Shown: piece after piece, positions 18,803-28,058 of the stretch
How the letters are laid out: the number at the start of each line of letters is the position of its first letter
Position numbering within the stretch: position 1 is the first letter of the stretch
Assembly: GCA_011050615.1 (NCBI GenBank)
Contig: DRFJ01000014.1
Coordinates: forward strand, 18,999 to 82,998
Direction: 5' to 3'
Source of the DNA: Bacteroidota bacterium
GTDB lineage: Bacteria; Bacteroidota; Bacteroidia; Bacteroidales; VadinHA17
Length of the DNA stretch: 64,000 bases
Notes under the pieces: generated by a model
The model's input: only the letters and a program-made list of their open reading frames with translations
What the model was told of the DNA's origin: nothing
The model's database searches: none
Made by a program: the position numbers and the translations under genes

Positions 18803-19612
18803 TCAGATTTTATCTATCAGTTTTGTCATTATTGCCGTCATTTTGGATTCGCTTGCGGCTGCAGCCTGGCTTACCATTTCATGGGTGATATAATGTATTT
18901 TCCCTTCCACGCCCAGGTCACTGATGATGCTTACCGCAAAACAGGGGATACTCATATGCCTTGCAACAATCACCTCCGGCACGGTTGACATGCCCACAGC
19001 ATCTGCCCCTATATTCCTGAAATGCTTGTATTCGGCAGGAGTCTCAAAGGTGGGTCCTGTGGTGGCCAGGTATATGCCTTTCTTAACTTCAATATTCAGT
19101 TTCCGCGATACTTCGTCTGCTTTTGTTATGAGATCTTTGTCATAAGCCTCGCTCATATCCGGGAATCGCGGGCCAATCATGTTATTATTTGGTCCTATGA
19201 GTGGGTTTGGAAGGAAGTTGATGTGATCTGTTATGATCATAATGTCCCCGACGCTGAAATCAGGGTTTATTCCTCCGGCTGCATTCGAAAGGAACAGGTA
19301 TTTTATGCCCAGGTATTTCATAACCCGCACCGGAAATACGAGCTGGGCCGTTGTATAGCCTTCGTAATAATGGAAACGGCCTTTCATGGCTACAATCTTT
19401 TTGGAGCCAAAATCACCGTAAATAAGCTTTCCCTCATGACCCTCAACGGTCGATACCGGGAAATTAGGTATTTCTGAGTAATCAACCTCATGTATGATTT
19501 TTATCTTTGACACCAGTCCGCCAAGCCCGGTCCCCAGTACTACTCCGGCATCAGGTGCCGTAAATCCTTTTGATTTAAGAAAGGCTGCCGTTTCTTCTAT
19601 TTTTTCCAGCAT
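18803..19612 (-). CDS. Purine-nucleoside phosphorylase (trimeric type)
   Basis: Cleaves purine (deoxy)ribonucleosides with phosphate in the cytoplasm for purine salvage. The 269-residue length and motifs match the trimeric PNP/MTAP family: VLGTGLGGL near 25-33 with the phosphate-binding region, MKGRFHYYEGY near 75-85 (phosphate/ribose loop), and SNAAGGI near 109. TGPTFETPAEY near 187 and G-A-D-A-V-G-M-S-T-V-P-E (purine and ribose binding Glu/Met) near 206 follow. The start overlaps the 3' end of lpxK by 38 bp, so it is translated from the same mRNA. Inosine/guanosine specificity is likely from the family. Confidence 0.93.
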   Translation of the reverse strand: MLEKIEETAAFLKSKGFTAPDAGVVLGTGLGGLVSKIKIIHEVDYSEIPNFPVSTVEGHEGKLIYGDFGSKKIVAMKGRFHYYEGYTTAQLVFPVRVMKYLGIKYLFLSNAAGGINPDFSVGDIMIITDHINFLPNPLIGPNNNMIGPRFPDMSEAYDKDLITKADEVSRKLNIEVKKGIYLATTGPTFETPAEYKHFRNIGADAVGMSTVPEVIVARHMSIPCFAVSIISDLGVEGKIHYITHEMVSQAAAASESKMTAIMTKLIDKI

Positions 19613-20669
19613 AGTCTATAATTAGTTTATCAAATTTGCTCTTATCTTCATCACGGAAAATAACATTGATCCCGAGATAAAACAGTTTATCATCGGGGAA
19701 ATCTTCCTCAACGAGGATTTCCCTTAGCCGTATAGCATCTTTTTCCGTTGTGATTAAACACCTTTGCCCTTCGGGCATTGACATATATTTTTCTCTGATC
19801 AGCCTGCGGTCCCTGTTGTTAAAGGAATGATGATCAGGGTATTTAAGATGCTTTATATTAAGCTTATATTCATTAAGATAACTCACCAGAGGCCCCGGGT
19901 CAGCTATTCCGCTTACCAGAAGAACATTTTTCAGGTCCTCAGCTATCTGATTCATTTTTATTCCGGGATTCTCCCCTGTGAAAATATTGACCGGCCGATC
20001 GTATGACAATCCCGTAAAGAATACCTGCTGTGCTGAAGACAGAGGGATTTCCTTTATCTTCTCCTCTGTCTCACCCGGTCCCTGCCGGGCAGGTGATTTT
20101 GTCACCAGGACTATGTCGGCCCTTTTTGCTGAAGACCCGGGTTCCCTTAACCTTCCGGCAGGAAAGAGGCAGTCTTTTGTCAAAGGCCTGTTAAAATCTA
20201 TAAGCAATATGCTGAGGCCGGCTCTTACATACCTGTGCTGGTAGGCGTCGTCAAGGATTACCAGGTCGACATCAGGTTCCTTTGCGAGGATTTCGTTAAT
20301 GCCGTGAACCCTCTTCCTGTCAACAGCTACTGTTATACCTGGATATTTGCATTTTATCTGCAGGGCTTCGTCACCCGAGGTACTAACACTGGAACTGGCT
20401 GTAACAATATTGAAATTGCGTGTCTTTCTTTTGTAGCCCCTGCTAAGCACGGCAATATTGTGCTCGTCCTTAAGTAGTTTTACAAGGTATTCTACGTGAG
20501 GTGTCTTACCTGTTCCTCCCACAGTAATATTTCCAACTGTTATGACAGGGAGATCAAAGCCGGTGGAATTCAGAATATTTTTATCGAAGAGCCAGTTACG
20601 CAGCCTTATTACCATGCCATAAAACAGGGAGAAGGGGAAGAGCAATATTTTTTGCAGGTTCTTCAGCAT
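19575..20669 (-). CDS. lpxK: Tetraacyldisaccharide 4'-kinase (lipid A synthesis)
   Basis: Phosphorylates the 4' position of the lipid A disaccharide precursor at the cytoplasmic face of the inner membrane. The 364 residues contain an N-terminal amphipathic/hydrophobic anchor (about 5-20), the P-loop GNITVGGTGKTP (46-57), L-S-R-G-Y-K-R-K near 78, and L-D-D-A-Y-Q-H-R-Y (near 138-146). It overlaps the sppA stop by one base at its start and PNP by 38 bp at its end, the middle of a tight operon. Its presence shows a typical gram-negative outer membrane. Confidence 0.95.
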   Translation of the reverse strand: MLKNLQKILLFPFSLFYGMVIRLRNWLFDKNILNSTGFDLPVITVGNITVGGTGKTPHVEYLVKLLKDEHNIAVLSRGYKRKTRNFNIVTASSSVSTSGDEALQIKCKYPGITVAVDRKRVHGINEILAKEPDVDLVILDDAYQHRYVRAGLSILLIDFNRPLTKDCLFPAGRLREPGSSAKRADIVLVTKSPARQGPGETEEKIKEIPLSSAQQVFFTGLSYDRPVNIFTGENPGIKMNQIAEDLKNVLLVSGIADPGPLVSYLNEYKLNIKHLKYPDHHSFNNRDRRLIREKYMSMPEGQRCLITTEKDAIRLREILVEEDFPDDKLFYLGINVIFRDEDKSKFDKLIIDYAGKNRRNGSLS

Positions 20670-22435
20670 TACCTGATTTCAATGATATATGGCAGGCGCG
20701 CCTGGACACCTGTAAGTGTTCGCAACTCATTGATACTCTCATAATATTTTGACAGCTCACCGAGCTCCTTCTTTATTAATTTAGCCTTTATATCACCGGT
20801 AAGGCTTTTCATCAGTTTTGTGTATATATCTTCAGCTTCGGGGTATTCCTTTATATCGTAATCTTCCAGAGATGCCAGCGTCGCAGCTTCTTCGATTGCA
20901 TCACGGAGTCCCCCGATATTGTCCACAAGGTTCAGGCCAAGAGCATCTTTCCCGGTATATACCTGTCCCTGTCCCATTGAATCAACTTTTTCTTCGTTGA
21001 TATCCCTGCCCTCCGAGACCCTTTTGACAAATACTTCATAGGTCTTGTCAACATGTTGCTGGTATATCATTTCCTCCTGGCTGGTCATACCCCTGAATAT
21101 AGACAGCATATCCGAGTTTTTATTCGTTTTAACCACATCCCGTGTTATGCCCAGCTTTTCTTCCATGAGGGCACTCGCTTCCGGGTAAATCCCGAAGACC
21201 CCGATGGATCCTGTCAATGTAGTGGGCTGGGCAAATATTTTTGTGGCCGGGACGGACATGTAATAACCTCCTGAAGCAGCATAGTTGCTCATTGATACAA
21301 CAACGGGTATTTCCCTGTTTGTGAGCTCAATCTCCCTCCACATATTATCAGAAGCCATGGCATTGCCTCCCGGGGAATTAACCCTTATTACCACAGCTTT
21401 ATAATCATCTGATTCCCTTATTTTTCGCATCATTGCAGAGAAAGAATCGCCTCCAATATTGCCTGTCTGGCCATGGCCCATATTTATTGTCCCCTCGGCA
21501 TATACAACTGCTATTGATGATTCGGCTTTCTCCTTTTTGTCAATCACAGCCTTACTGTATTTGGACATGCTAACCTGCTCGGGCTTTTTATCATCTTCCG
21601 TCCCGGTGAGGCTTTTTATTTCTTCAAGGAGTTCATCCCTGTACTTCATCCCATCAATCAGGCCTGCCTCGAGAGCTTTTTCCAAGTCAAAAACCACCAG
21701 GTCATCAGCCAGCCTGTTCAGTTCTTCTGTACTTATTTGACGCGATTCAGATATATTGTTTACCAGGTGGCCCCAGATACTTGTTATATATCTTTCTATC
21801 TGCTCACGGTTGGCATCACTAAGGCCGCTCAGCATGTATTTTTCGACTGCTCCCTTGTATTTGCCATGCCTTATAACCTGGACGTTAACGCCCAGTTTTT
21901 CAAGCGCATTCTTATAAAATATCACCTCTGATGCAAGTCCCTTGAACTCCATTATGGCATTGGGATTAACATATATTTTGTCGGCAACACTTGAAATATA
22001 ATATGCTTCCTGGCTCAGGATATAGTCGGTATATGATATAATGAATTTACCTGATTCCCTGAACCGGAGAAGGGCATTTCTTATTTCTTCCGCCTTCCCC
22101 CATCCGTTGACCATCATTCCGTTTGTAATCAGCAATCCCTTTATCCTGTCATCCGTGGCTGCCTTTTCCAGGTTTGAAAGAATATCATTTATGCCGGGGG
22201 CAGGTCTAAAGGTAAATTCGATGGGATCAAATGAACTCCATGGATCATTCATCCCCTGTTCCGGAATTATCAGTCCTGTATTCAGTACAAGGATTGAATT
22301 TGATTTTATGCTAACGGGCTTTTCTGCCGAAGCAATCATAAGACTGAAACTGGCCAGGCTGATAAAAAAGAATAATAATCCTGCAATAAGCAGGCCTGTA
22401 ATGGTTGCAAGTGTGTATTTCAGAAAACTTTTCAT
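20669..22435 (-). CDS. sppA: Signal peptide peptidase SppA, 67-kDa type
   Basis: A 588-residue membrane-bound serine protease that degrades cleaved signal peptides in the membrane/periplasm. One N-terminal membrane anchor lies at about residues 10-32. The protein is an internal duplication of the ClpP-like fold. The Lys of the Ser-Lys dyad is likely in GKYKGAVEKY near 195, and the nucleophile is in S-N-Y-A-A-S-G-G-Y-Y near 388, preceded by VRVNSPGGN. First gene of the four-gene minus-strand operon. A -7-like TATATTTG lies at 22474-22467 upstream, without a clear -33 element. Confidence 0.94.
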   Translation of the reverse strand: MKSFLKYTLATITGLLIAGLLFFFISLASFSLMIASAEKPVSIKSNSILVLNTGLIIPEQGMNDPWSSFDPIEFTFRPAPGINDILSNLEKAATDDRIKGLLITNGMMVNGWGKAEEIRNALLRFRESGKFIISYTDYILSQEAYYISSVADKIYVNPNAIMEFKGLASEVIFYKNALEKLGVNVQVIRHGKYKGAVEKYMLSGLSDANREQIERYITSIWGHLVNNISESRQISTEELNRLADDLVVFDLEKALEAGLIDGMKYRDELLEEIKSLTGTEDDKKPEQVSMSKYSKAVIDKKEKAESSIAVVYAEGTINMGHGQTGNIGGDSFSAMMRKIRESDDYKAVVIRVNSPGGNAMASDNMWREIELTNREIPVVVSMSNYAASGGYYMSVPATKIFAQPTTLTGSIGVFGIYPEASALMEEKLGITRDVVKTNKNSDMLSIFRGMTSQEEMIYQQHVDKTYEVFVKRVSEGRDINEEKVDSMGQGQVYTGKDALGLNLVDNIGGLRDAIEEAATLASLEDYDIKEYPEAEDIYTKLMKSLTGDIKAKLIKKELGELSKYYESINELRTLTGVQARLPYIIEIR

Positions 22436-22547
22436 GATGTGTATTTTACAGCTTAAATTAAGACTTCAAATATATAAAAAACAAGGACAGGGTAGTTTGG
22501 TTCGAAATGAATTAATAATTTTGAAGCCTGGTGAAAACGTTTTGAAA

Positions 22548-23033
22548 ATGATTACAGCCTACCTGGGTCTGGGTACAAATATGGGCGACAGGGCCGGAAA
22601 TCTTGCGGATGCAAGAAAACTTCTGGATGGGAACCTGATGGATATTATGTCGGTGTCGCATGTTTATGTTTCAGAACCATGGGGCTTTGACAGTGATCAT
22701 GATTTTTTAAACCAGGTTATAGAGGTCAGGACAAAGACAGATGCCTTTGATTTACTTGATATTGTACAGGAGGCAGAAAATAAAATGGGCCGGACAAGGA
22801 TGCTGACAGCTTATTCAGACCGGGTAATAGATATTGATATACTGTTTTACGGAGATGAGATCATAAGCAGTAAACCACTGATCATTCCCCATCCTCTTCT
22901 CCATAAGCGTATGTTTGTATTGCAGCCCATGGCAGATCTGGCTCCCGGCTTTGTGCATCCTGTTTTCAACAGGACTATAGCCGAGTTAATGGAAGAATGT
23001 AAAGATCCCCCTCTGACCCGGTTTCCCCTTTAA
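22548..23033 (+). CDS. folK: HPPK, 6-hydroxymethyl-7,8-dihydropterin pyrophosphokinase
   Basis: Transfers pyrophosphate from ATP to hydroxymethyl-dihydropterin in folate synthesis. Frames upstream extend to 22041, but that part lies antisense within sppA. ATG 22548 starts MITAYLGLGTNMGDR, the canonical beginning, and gives a normal 161 residues. Other signatures are VSEPWGF (near 40), F-L-N-Q-V, and the RVIDIDILFYGDE segment (near 90-102) containing the two magnesium-binding Asp residues. H-P-x-L-H-K-R-M-F-V-L-x-P follows. It is divergent from sppA with about 110 bp between them and stands alone. Confidence 0.95.
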   Translation: MITAYLGLGTNMGDRAGNLADARKLLDGNLMDIMSVSHVYVSEPWGFDSDHDFLNQVIEVRTKTDAFDLLDIVQEAENKMGRTRMLTAYSDRVIDIDILFYGDEIISSKPLIIPHPLLHKRMFVLQPMADLAPGFVHPVFNRTIAELMEECKDPPLTRFPL

Positions 23034-23078
23034 ACCTGGGCGAAGCGGTCCTCGTCGGAGCCGGCGGGGACAGGGGGA

Positions 23079-23762
23079 TCACAGTGTTCCGTTGTCAGCA
23101 TAGCTGTAATACCCGTTATCGGTAACAATAACATGGTCGAGGAGACTGATATCAAAGCAGGAAGCGGCTTCCCTGATTTTCATGGTTATGCGTGTGTCGG
23201 CTTCGCTGGGATCGAGGTTGCCCGAGGGATGATTGTGGCATATGATAATTGAAGAGGCCAGCAGTTCAAGGGCTTTTTTAATAATTAAGCGCACGTCGGT
23301 GATGGTGCCGCTTATACCGCCCTGGCTGAGTTTATGCCTGCTCAGTATCTTATTTGACCTGTTCAGGTAGAGCAGCCAGAATTCCTCATGGGTGAGGTCG
23401 GCAAGCAGTGGATTGAAGATTGTATACACATCATTGCTTGATCTTATTTTTGCAGCTTCAATAATCTCTGCGGATTTTCGTCTGCGGCCAAGCTCAAGGG
23501 CAGCCATGATATTAATGGCTTTGGCTGTACCTATACCTTTCAGTTTAACAAGATCATGTACATCCAGCTTACCCAGGCGATTCAGGTTGTTGGAGGCAAG
23601 CTTCAGTATTTCCCGTGCCAGGTCGACTGCCGATTTATCATTGCTTCCCGATCCTATCAGGATAGCCAGCAATTCAGCATCACTGAGACTTGATATACCT
23701 TTGTAGAGGAGTTTCTCCCGGGGCCTGTCCTCAAGGGCCCAGTCTTTGATTTTAAGTGACAT
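23079..23762 (-). CDS. radC: RadC-family JAB/JAMM domain protein
   Basis: 227 residues: an N-terminal helix-hairpin-helix region (about 15-85, with LKGIGTAKA) and a C-terminal RadC/MPN(+) domain. The JAMM metal site is visible as HNHPSGNLDPSEAD near residue 175 (His-x-His and Asp). The name reflects an old DNA-repair link; the real function is unresolved and no peptidase activity has been shown. Stand-alone gene, 80 bp from the rpsT terminator. No mobile element is beside it, although radC-like genes are often carried on islands. Confidence 0.93.
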   Translation of the reverse strand: MSLKIKDWALEDRPREKLLYKGISSLSDAELLAILIGSGSNDKSAVDLAREILKLASNNLNRLGKLDVHDLVKLKGIGTAKAINIMAALELGRRRKSAEIIEAAKIRSSNDVYTIFNPLLADLTHEEFWLLYLNRSNKILSRHKLSQGGISGTITDVRLIIKKALELLASSIIICHNHPSGNLDPSEADTRITMKIREAASCFDISLLDHVIVTDNGYYSYADNGTL

Positions 23763-23812
23763 ACAGCAAGATTTTTATTCTGCTGCAATTTACATAAAGG
23801 GAATGAAAAATT

Positions 23813-23845
23813 AAAAAAAAAGGCTGCCCGGGGAAGGACAGCCTT
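23813..23845 (-). terminator. Rho-independent terminator of rpsT
   Basis: On the minus strand AAGGCTG (23845-23839) pairs with CAGCCTT (23826-23820) around a 12-nt loop, followed by a T-run (A-run 23813-23820 on the plus strand). Confidence 0.85.
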
Positions 23846-23863
23846 AATTAAAATTATAATCTC

Positions 23864-24115
23864 TTACAGGTTATTTACATGTTTTGTCAGCGATGACTTC
23901 AGGTTTGCGGCTTTATTCCTATGAATAACATTTTTATTTACCAGTCTGTCAAGCATGGATGATACTTTAGGATAAAGCTCCTTTGCTTCTTCCTTATCAG
24001 ATGTTGCCCGAAGTTTTTTCAGGCTGTTACGCATGGTCTTTACAAAATACTTGTTATGCAGCCTGCGTTTCTCGCTCTGCCTGTTTCTCTTTTCCGCTGA
24101 TTTGTGATTAGCCAT
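23864..24115 (-). CDS. rpsT: Small ribosomal subunit protein bS20
   Basis: An 83-residue basic protein that binds the 5' domain of 16S rRNA. It begins MANHKSAEKRNRQSEKRR, the canonical S20 N-terminus, and ends with the helical N-x-x-H-R-N-K-A-A-N-L-K-S-S-L segment. A purine-rich GAGGAG lies about 8 nt before the ATG, one of the few Shine-Dalgarno-like sites seen here. tRNA-Glu lies 31 bp upstream on the same strand, so the two may share a transcript. A terminator follows the stop. Confidence 0.96.
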   Translation of the reverse strand: MANHKSAEKRNRQSEKRRLHNKYFVKTMRNSLKKLRATSDKEEAKELYPKVSSMLDRLVNKNVIHRNKAANLKSSLTKHVNNL

Positions 24116-24146
24116 CTTAATAATCTCCTCTGATTCGTAAAATTTG

Positions 24147-24218
24147 TACTCCGTAGGGGAATCGAACCCCTGCTACAAGGATGAAAACCTTGCGTCCTAA
24201 CCACTAGACGAACGGAGC
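24147..24218 (-). tRNA. tRNA-Glu (anticodon TTC)
   Basis: A 72-nt cloverleaf on the minus strand. The acceptor GCTCCGT pairs with ACGGAGT (G1-T72 wobble). The anticodon stem CAAGG/CCTTG closes the loop TTTTCAT with TTC at 34-36. The T arm is AGGGGTTCGATTCCCCT and the discriminator is A; no CCA is encoded. It lies directly upstream of rpsT in the same orientation. Confidence 0.94.
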
Positions 24219-24318
24219 AAAGAACTCTCTTTTATAGAAAGCGGATGCAAAGAAAATACCTTTTTTTCAATAAAGCAAATCTAATATTGAAAAAGGCCGG
24301 GATACAGGTGGTCCTGGA

Positions 24319-24783
24319 TTAAAAGACATACCTGACCGATAATCCCCCGTGGATACCTCCCCAGCCGGTATATCCTATGAGGTTAACACTGGGCATAATA
24401 TCAAGGGCAAGGTTTAGCGGGATATCATCGAAGGTATATTCAAGACCAAGGGTAAAATCTGCACCCAGAACTGAGCCAACGTTAATATCATCTATGTACC
24501 TGTTATTATTCCAGAAACCTATGTGGGCGCCAAAACCCCAGTACCAGTTAAGGCCGGGATATTCACCCGTCCAGTGCTCATTCTCATAAAGTCCGGTAAT
24601 AACAAATCCACCCCAGCTACTGGCCAGTATGCCTTCAAGAGCATTTGTCCTGTTGTGAAAATGTTTAACTGTAATGCCATAGGGGAAGCCCGCCCTGAGG
24701 CCAAGACTGGTTTTGTAATCCTGGGCACTGACAGTGAAACCGAGGAAAAAAATTGTTATCAGGACTAATACGCTTTTCTTCAT
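24319..24783 (-). CDS. Small outer-membrane beta-barrel-like protein
   Basis: A 154-residue protein. The frame is open 13 residues further, but ATG 24783 gives MKKSVLVL and a clean signal peptide ending V-S-A-Q. The mature chain has alternating hydrophobic beta strands with Gly and aromatic residues (LGLRAGFPYG, WYWGFGAHIGFW, GGLSVRYVF), and it ends in phenylalanine like many barrels recognised by BamA. This is typical of the eight-stranded OmpA/OprD-like families (PF13568-like) of Bacteroidota. Function unknown. It stands alone downstream of the ZIP transporter. Confidence 0.72.
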   Translation of the reverse strand: MKKSVLVLITIFFLGFTVSAQDYKTSLGLRAGFPYGITVKHFHNRTNALEGILASSWGGFVITGLYENEHWTGEYPGLNWYWGFGAHIGFWNNNRYIDDINVGSVLGADFTLGLEYTFDDIPLNLALDIMPSVNLIGYTGWGGIHGGLSVRYVF

Positions 24784-24865
24784 TTTATAGTAATTTTTTA
24801 GTTGTTTTTTCAGAAACGGCAATTATAGCTAAATAAAATTTCTTCTCAAAAAACAATTATCATTA

Positions 24866-25666
24866 TCAGATAATCAACAGACTGAATGCCATGACTGCCA
24901 TTCCTGCCAGCAGGCCGTATATTGATAAATGGTGTTCCCCGTATTCCCTTGCTGCCGGAAGCAATTCATCCAGGGAGATAAATACCATTATCCCTGCCAC
25001 TGCTGCAAAAAGCAGACCAAATAACTGGTCGTTCATGAAGGGCATGAGTATGGCAAATCCTATCAGGGCACCAATAGGTTCGGACAATCCGCTCAGGAAG
25101 GAAAGGGTGAATGCCTTCCTGCGGCTTCCTGTGGCGTAATATACCGGTACCGATACGGCTATACCTTCAGGGATATTATGGATTGCTATAGCTATTGCTA
25201 TTGCGAGACCCAGTTCCGGGTCATCCAGAGCGGCAGTGAATGTTGCAAGCCCTTCCGGGAAATTATGAATACCTATTGCGAGGGCAGTGAACATTCCCAT
25301 CCGCATAAGCTTTGTTTTTGACGGTTTCCTGTCCATATCCTCAATAAGCCTGACCTCGTGGGGGTTTTCAACGACAGGGATGAACCTGTCAATAATAGCG
25401 ATGAAAAGTATGCCTGCGAAAAACGCTGCAACAGTAAACCACCATCCTTTGTCCTCCCCGTAAACAAGGGTTAGTGATTCGCTGGCTTTAAAAAGTATTT
25501 CAACAAATGATACGTATATCATTACTCCTGCTGAAAAGCCCAGGCTGACTGACAGAAAGCGTGTATTGGTCTTCTTGGTAAAGAAAGCAAGTGCCGAGCC
25601 AATACCGGTTGACAGTCCGGCAAAGAGTGTCAGTAAAAATGCGTTCAGAACAACCTGAAATTCCAT
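24866..25666 (-). CDS. zupT: ZIP family metal transporter, ZupT-like
   Basis: A 266-residue inner-membrane protein with about eight transmembrane segments that imports Zn2+ and other divalent metals. The two metal-binding helices are clear: [10 protein letters not shown] near residue 135 and [12 protein letters not shown] near 162, the paired H-N-x-P-E-G motifs of the ZIP fold. An acidic/basic cytoplasmic loop lies before them (about 105-120). The 5' neighbour on the same strand is the Mpl-type ligase, 17 bp away, probably the same transcript. Confidence 0.92.
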   Translation of the reverse strand: MEFQVVLNAFLLTLFAGLSTGIGSALAFFTKKTNTRFLSVSLGFSAGVMIYVSFVEILFKASESLTLVYGEDKGWWFTVAAFFAGILFIAIIDRFIPVVENPHEVRLIEDMDRKPSKTKLMRMGMFTALAIGIHNFPEGLATFTAALDDPELGLAIAIAIAIHNIPEGIAVSVPVYYATGSRRKAFTLSFLSGLSEPIGALIGFAILMPFMNDQLFGLLFAAVAGIMVFISLDELLPAAREYGEHHLSIYGLLAGMAVMAFSLLII

Positions 25667-25683
25667 AGCTCAAATATTTTTAA

Positions 25684-27045
25684 TCAATACCGGATCAGGT
25701 CGCGGGCAAATGAAACAAGATCATACCCGTTAAAGTCGCCTGAACTCATAAACAAATAAACAGTATCGGGACCTGTCTCTTCCTTAATTTTATAAAATAA
25801 CTCATCCGAATCATTTATAACAATAAGATTATCATTCCCGAATGAATGTTTTACCTTCTCCTTATCCAGCATTTTCATCCTCTTCACTTCCAGCGCATGT
25901 GGATTATAATAAACAAAAGAACTGTCGGCTTCGTCAAGGCTGTTTTTATAATTTCTTAAAAAGTCTTCATTAAGGCTGCTGTAGGTATGTAATTCAAGGC
26001 AGGCTACAAGCCTGTGTCGCGGATACCTTTCTGCCACAGCATCAACACTTGCTTTTACCTTTGACGGAGCGTGGGCAAAGTCGAGGTAAACAGCACAGGT
26101 TTCACCCCGGCTCAATAATTCCAGTCGTTTACAGGAACCTTTGAAACTGCCTGCTGCATGGTAGAATACATCTTCGTTTATTCCCAGCTCACGGCACACC
26201 GCCAGGGCTGCACTCAGATTCTGCATATTGTGCTCCCCAAAGATTTCCATCTTCTGAACCCTGTTGTGAGTGGCGGCAAAAAAACCCTTCCTGTTCTGAA
26301 AATAGCCATGAACAGAATATGGTAGCCTTATTATGTCTTCCCGTGCTCCTTCAGCGATATTGTTAACAAGTGCATCATCGCTGAAATAAACCAGTTTACC
26401 ATTTTCACTTATGGTATCGGCAAATACCCTGAATTGCTCCAGGTAAGTATTGAAATCAGGGAAGACATTGATATGATCCCAGGAAATACCGTTAATTACA
26501 GCAATATCTGCCTTGTAAACATGAAATTTTGGTCGCCGGTCAAGAGCCGAGCTGAGATATTCATCTCCTTCGAAAACAGCAATTTCTGAATCCTCTGACA
26601 GGTTTACCATGGTATCAAAACCATCAACCTTTGATCCTACCATGTAATCAAATTTCTTGTTGCATGACTTCAAAACATGCATAATCATCGAGGTAATTGT
26701 AGTCTTGCCATGGCTGCCTCCTATCACCACCCGCTTCTTGTTTCTGGCCTGGTTATAAAGATATTCCGGGAATGATTTAACAGTTAATCCCAGATCCTGT
26801 GCTTTCATTAATTCAGGATTATCATTTCGCGCATGCATACCAAGTATTACTGTATCAATGTCAGTGCTGATCTTCCCGGGATACCAGCCCTTCTCGGGAG
26901 GAAGCAGGCCATACCTGTCCAGATCTGAGGCTGAGGGCTCAAATATTTCATCATCTGAACCACTGACATCATGCCCATTCTTATGCAATGCAATGGCCAG
27001 GTTATGCATCACCGCCCCGCCGATGGCAATAAAATGTATCCTCAT
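25684..27045 (-). CDS. mpl: UDP-N-acetylmuramate:L-Ala-gamma-D-Glu-mDAP ligase (Mpl-type Mur ligase)
   Basis: Re-attaches tripeptide released from old peptidoglycan to UDP-MurNAc (cell-wall recycling), cytoplasmic. ATG 27045 gives MRIHFIAIGGAVMHNLA, the standard start; 19 extra codons upstream are unlikely because a -7 element lies at 27067-27060, inside them. Domains: N-terminal UDP-binding (IAIGG-x-x-M), central ATPase with GGSHGKTT near residue 105 and F-E-G-D-E-Y near 155, NGISWDHINVF, and a C-terminal Mur domain with L-D-F-A-H-A-P. About 453 residues, normal for Mpl. Confidence 0.93.
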   Translation of the reverse strand: MRIHFIAIGGAVMHNLAIALHKNGHDVSGSDDEIFEPSASDLDRYGLLPPEKGWYPGKISTDIDTVILGMHARNDNPELMKAQDLGLTVKSFPEYLYNQARNKKRVVIGGSHGKTTITSMIMHVLKSCNKKFDYMVGSKVDGFDTMVNLSEDSEIAVFEGDEYLSSALDRRPKFHVYKADIAVINGISWDHINVFPDFNTYLEQFRVFADTISENGKLVYFSDDALVNNIAEGAREDIIRLPYSVHGYFQNRKGFFAATHNRVQKMEIFGEHNMQNLSAALAVCRELGINEDVFYHAAGSFKGSCKRLELLSRGETCAVYLDFAHAPSKVKASVDAVAERYPRHRLVACLELHTYSSLNEDFLRNYKNSLDEADSSFVYYNPHALEVKRMKMLDKEKVKHSFGNDNLIVINDSDELFYKIKEETGPDTVYLFMSSGDFNGYDLVSFARDLIRY

Positions 27046-27059
27046 AATAAAACTTTGTG

Positions 27060-27088
27060 CAAAATTACCCATTAAAATGATTAAACAA
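27060..27088 (-). promoter_or_regulatory. Putative promoter of mpl
   Basis: On the minus strand TTG (27088-27086), an 18-nt spacer and TAATTTTG (27067-27060). The -7 match is exact; the spacer is one short of the usual 19-21. It supports ATG 27045 as the start. Confidence 0.45.
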
Positions 27089-27170
27089 TTGTTCTCTCCC
27101 AAAATCTTCAGTCAAAACAGGCTCGCGAGCTCGTCCCGGTTACTCGATGCCCGGTTCAACAACAAATTAC

Positions 27171-27201
27171 TTTTTATCTCTGTTAAAGCACTGTATATTT
27201 G
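27171..27201 (+). promoter_or_regulatory. Putative promoter of the MBL-fold gene
   Basis: TATATTTG (27194-27201) matches TAnnTTTG exactly. TTTT at 27171-27174 lies 19 nt upstream. Transcription would begin about 10 nt before ATG 27219, which supports that start over the open frame from 27147. Confidence 0.5.
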
Positions 27202-27218
27202 TGAAAATTTTTTTCACC

Positions 27219-28058
27219 ATGAAATTGTCACCCGTACATATTACAAATTTTAAAATTGACGGAGGTGCTATGTTCGGTGTAGTGCCTAAAGTTTTATGGA
27301 ATAAACGATACCCTGCCGATGAAGATAACCTGATAAACCTGGCACTTCGTTCGCTCGTGGTGGATAACGGTGAGAATGTGATATTAATCGATAATGGCTG
27401 GGGAGATAAGCAGGGTAAAAAATTTTTCAGTCATATTCACCTGAACGGAGGGGACGGTCTTGAAGGAGGGTTGAAAAAAGCAGGATACAGTCTGGATGAT
27501 ATTACCGATGTGGTACTTACCCATCTTCATGCAGATCATTGCGGAGGTGGTGTCAGGAAAGTTGCCGGGAGTAAGGCTTATGAGATGGTTTTTCCCAGTG
27601 CAAAGTACTGGGTTAGCAGGCAGCAGTGGGACTGGGCCGTTAACCCCAATCCACGTGAGGCCGATAGTTTTCTCGAAGAAAACCTCCTTCCAATGTTGGG
27701 TCATGGTAAATTGCATATGGTAGAAAAGGCCGGTAAGTTATTTGAAGGGTTTGAGGTGAGGATAGTAAACGGGCATACTCCGGGACAATTATTGCCCGTA
27801 ATAGACTACAGGGGAACAAAGATTGTTTTTGCCGCAGACCTCATACCCACAGTGGCACATATACCACTGCTATGGAATATGAGTTATGATCTTGACCAGC
27901 TGGCAACAATTAAAGAGAAACGGGATATTCTTGAGGAAGCCCTTACAAATAAATATATTCTGTTCTTCGAGCATGACGTATTCACGGAATGTTGCACGGT
28001 GAAAGACACTACCAGGGGGATCAGGGAAGACAGGCTTATGAACTTCAGTGAAATATAG
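27219..28058 (+). CDS. MBL-fold metallo-hydrolase
   Basis: A 279-residue metallo-beta-lactamase-fold protein without signal peptide. Metal ligands are visible: T-H-L-H-A-D-H-C-G near residue 104 (H-x-H-x-D-H), a downstream histidine in N-G-H-T-P-G near 186, and A-A-D near 205. The C-terminal F-F-E-H-D supplies the last histidine. Residues 24-34 (VPKVLWNKRYP) resemble the N-acyl homoserine lactonase/methyl parathion hydrolase-like subgroup, but a substrate cannot be read. It is divergent from mpl and overlaps the converging nucleoside hydrolase-FmdE gene by 14 bp. Confidence 0.85.
   Translation: MKLSPVHITNFKIDGGAMFGVVPKVLWNKRYPADEDNLINLALRSLVVDNGENVILIDNGWGDKQGKKFFSHIHLNGGDGLEGGLKKAGYSLDDITDVVLTHLHADHCGGGVRKVAGSKAYEMVFPSAKYWVSRQQWDWAVNPNPREADSFLEENLLPMLGHGKLHMVEKAGKLFEGFEVRIVNGHTPGQLLPVIDYRGTKIVFAADLIPTVAHIPLLWNMSYDLDQLATIKEKRDILEEALTNKYILFFEHDVFTECCTVKDTTRGIREDRLMNFSEI

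Noticed and set aside
22041..22547. N-terminal extension of FolK back to 22041
   Set aside because: The extension is antisense to sppA; FolK similarity begins exactly at ATG 22548.
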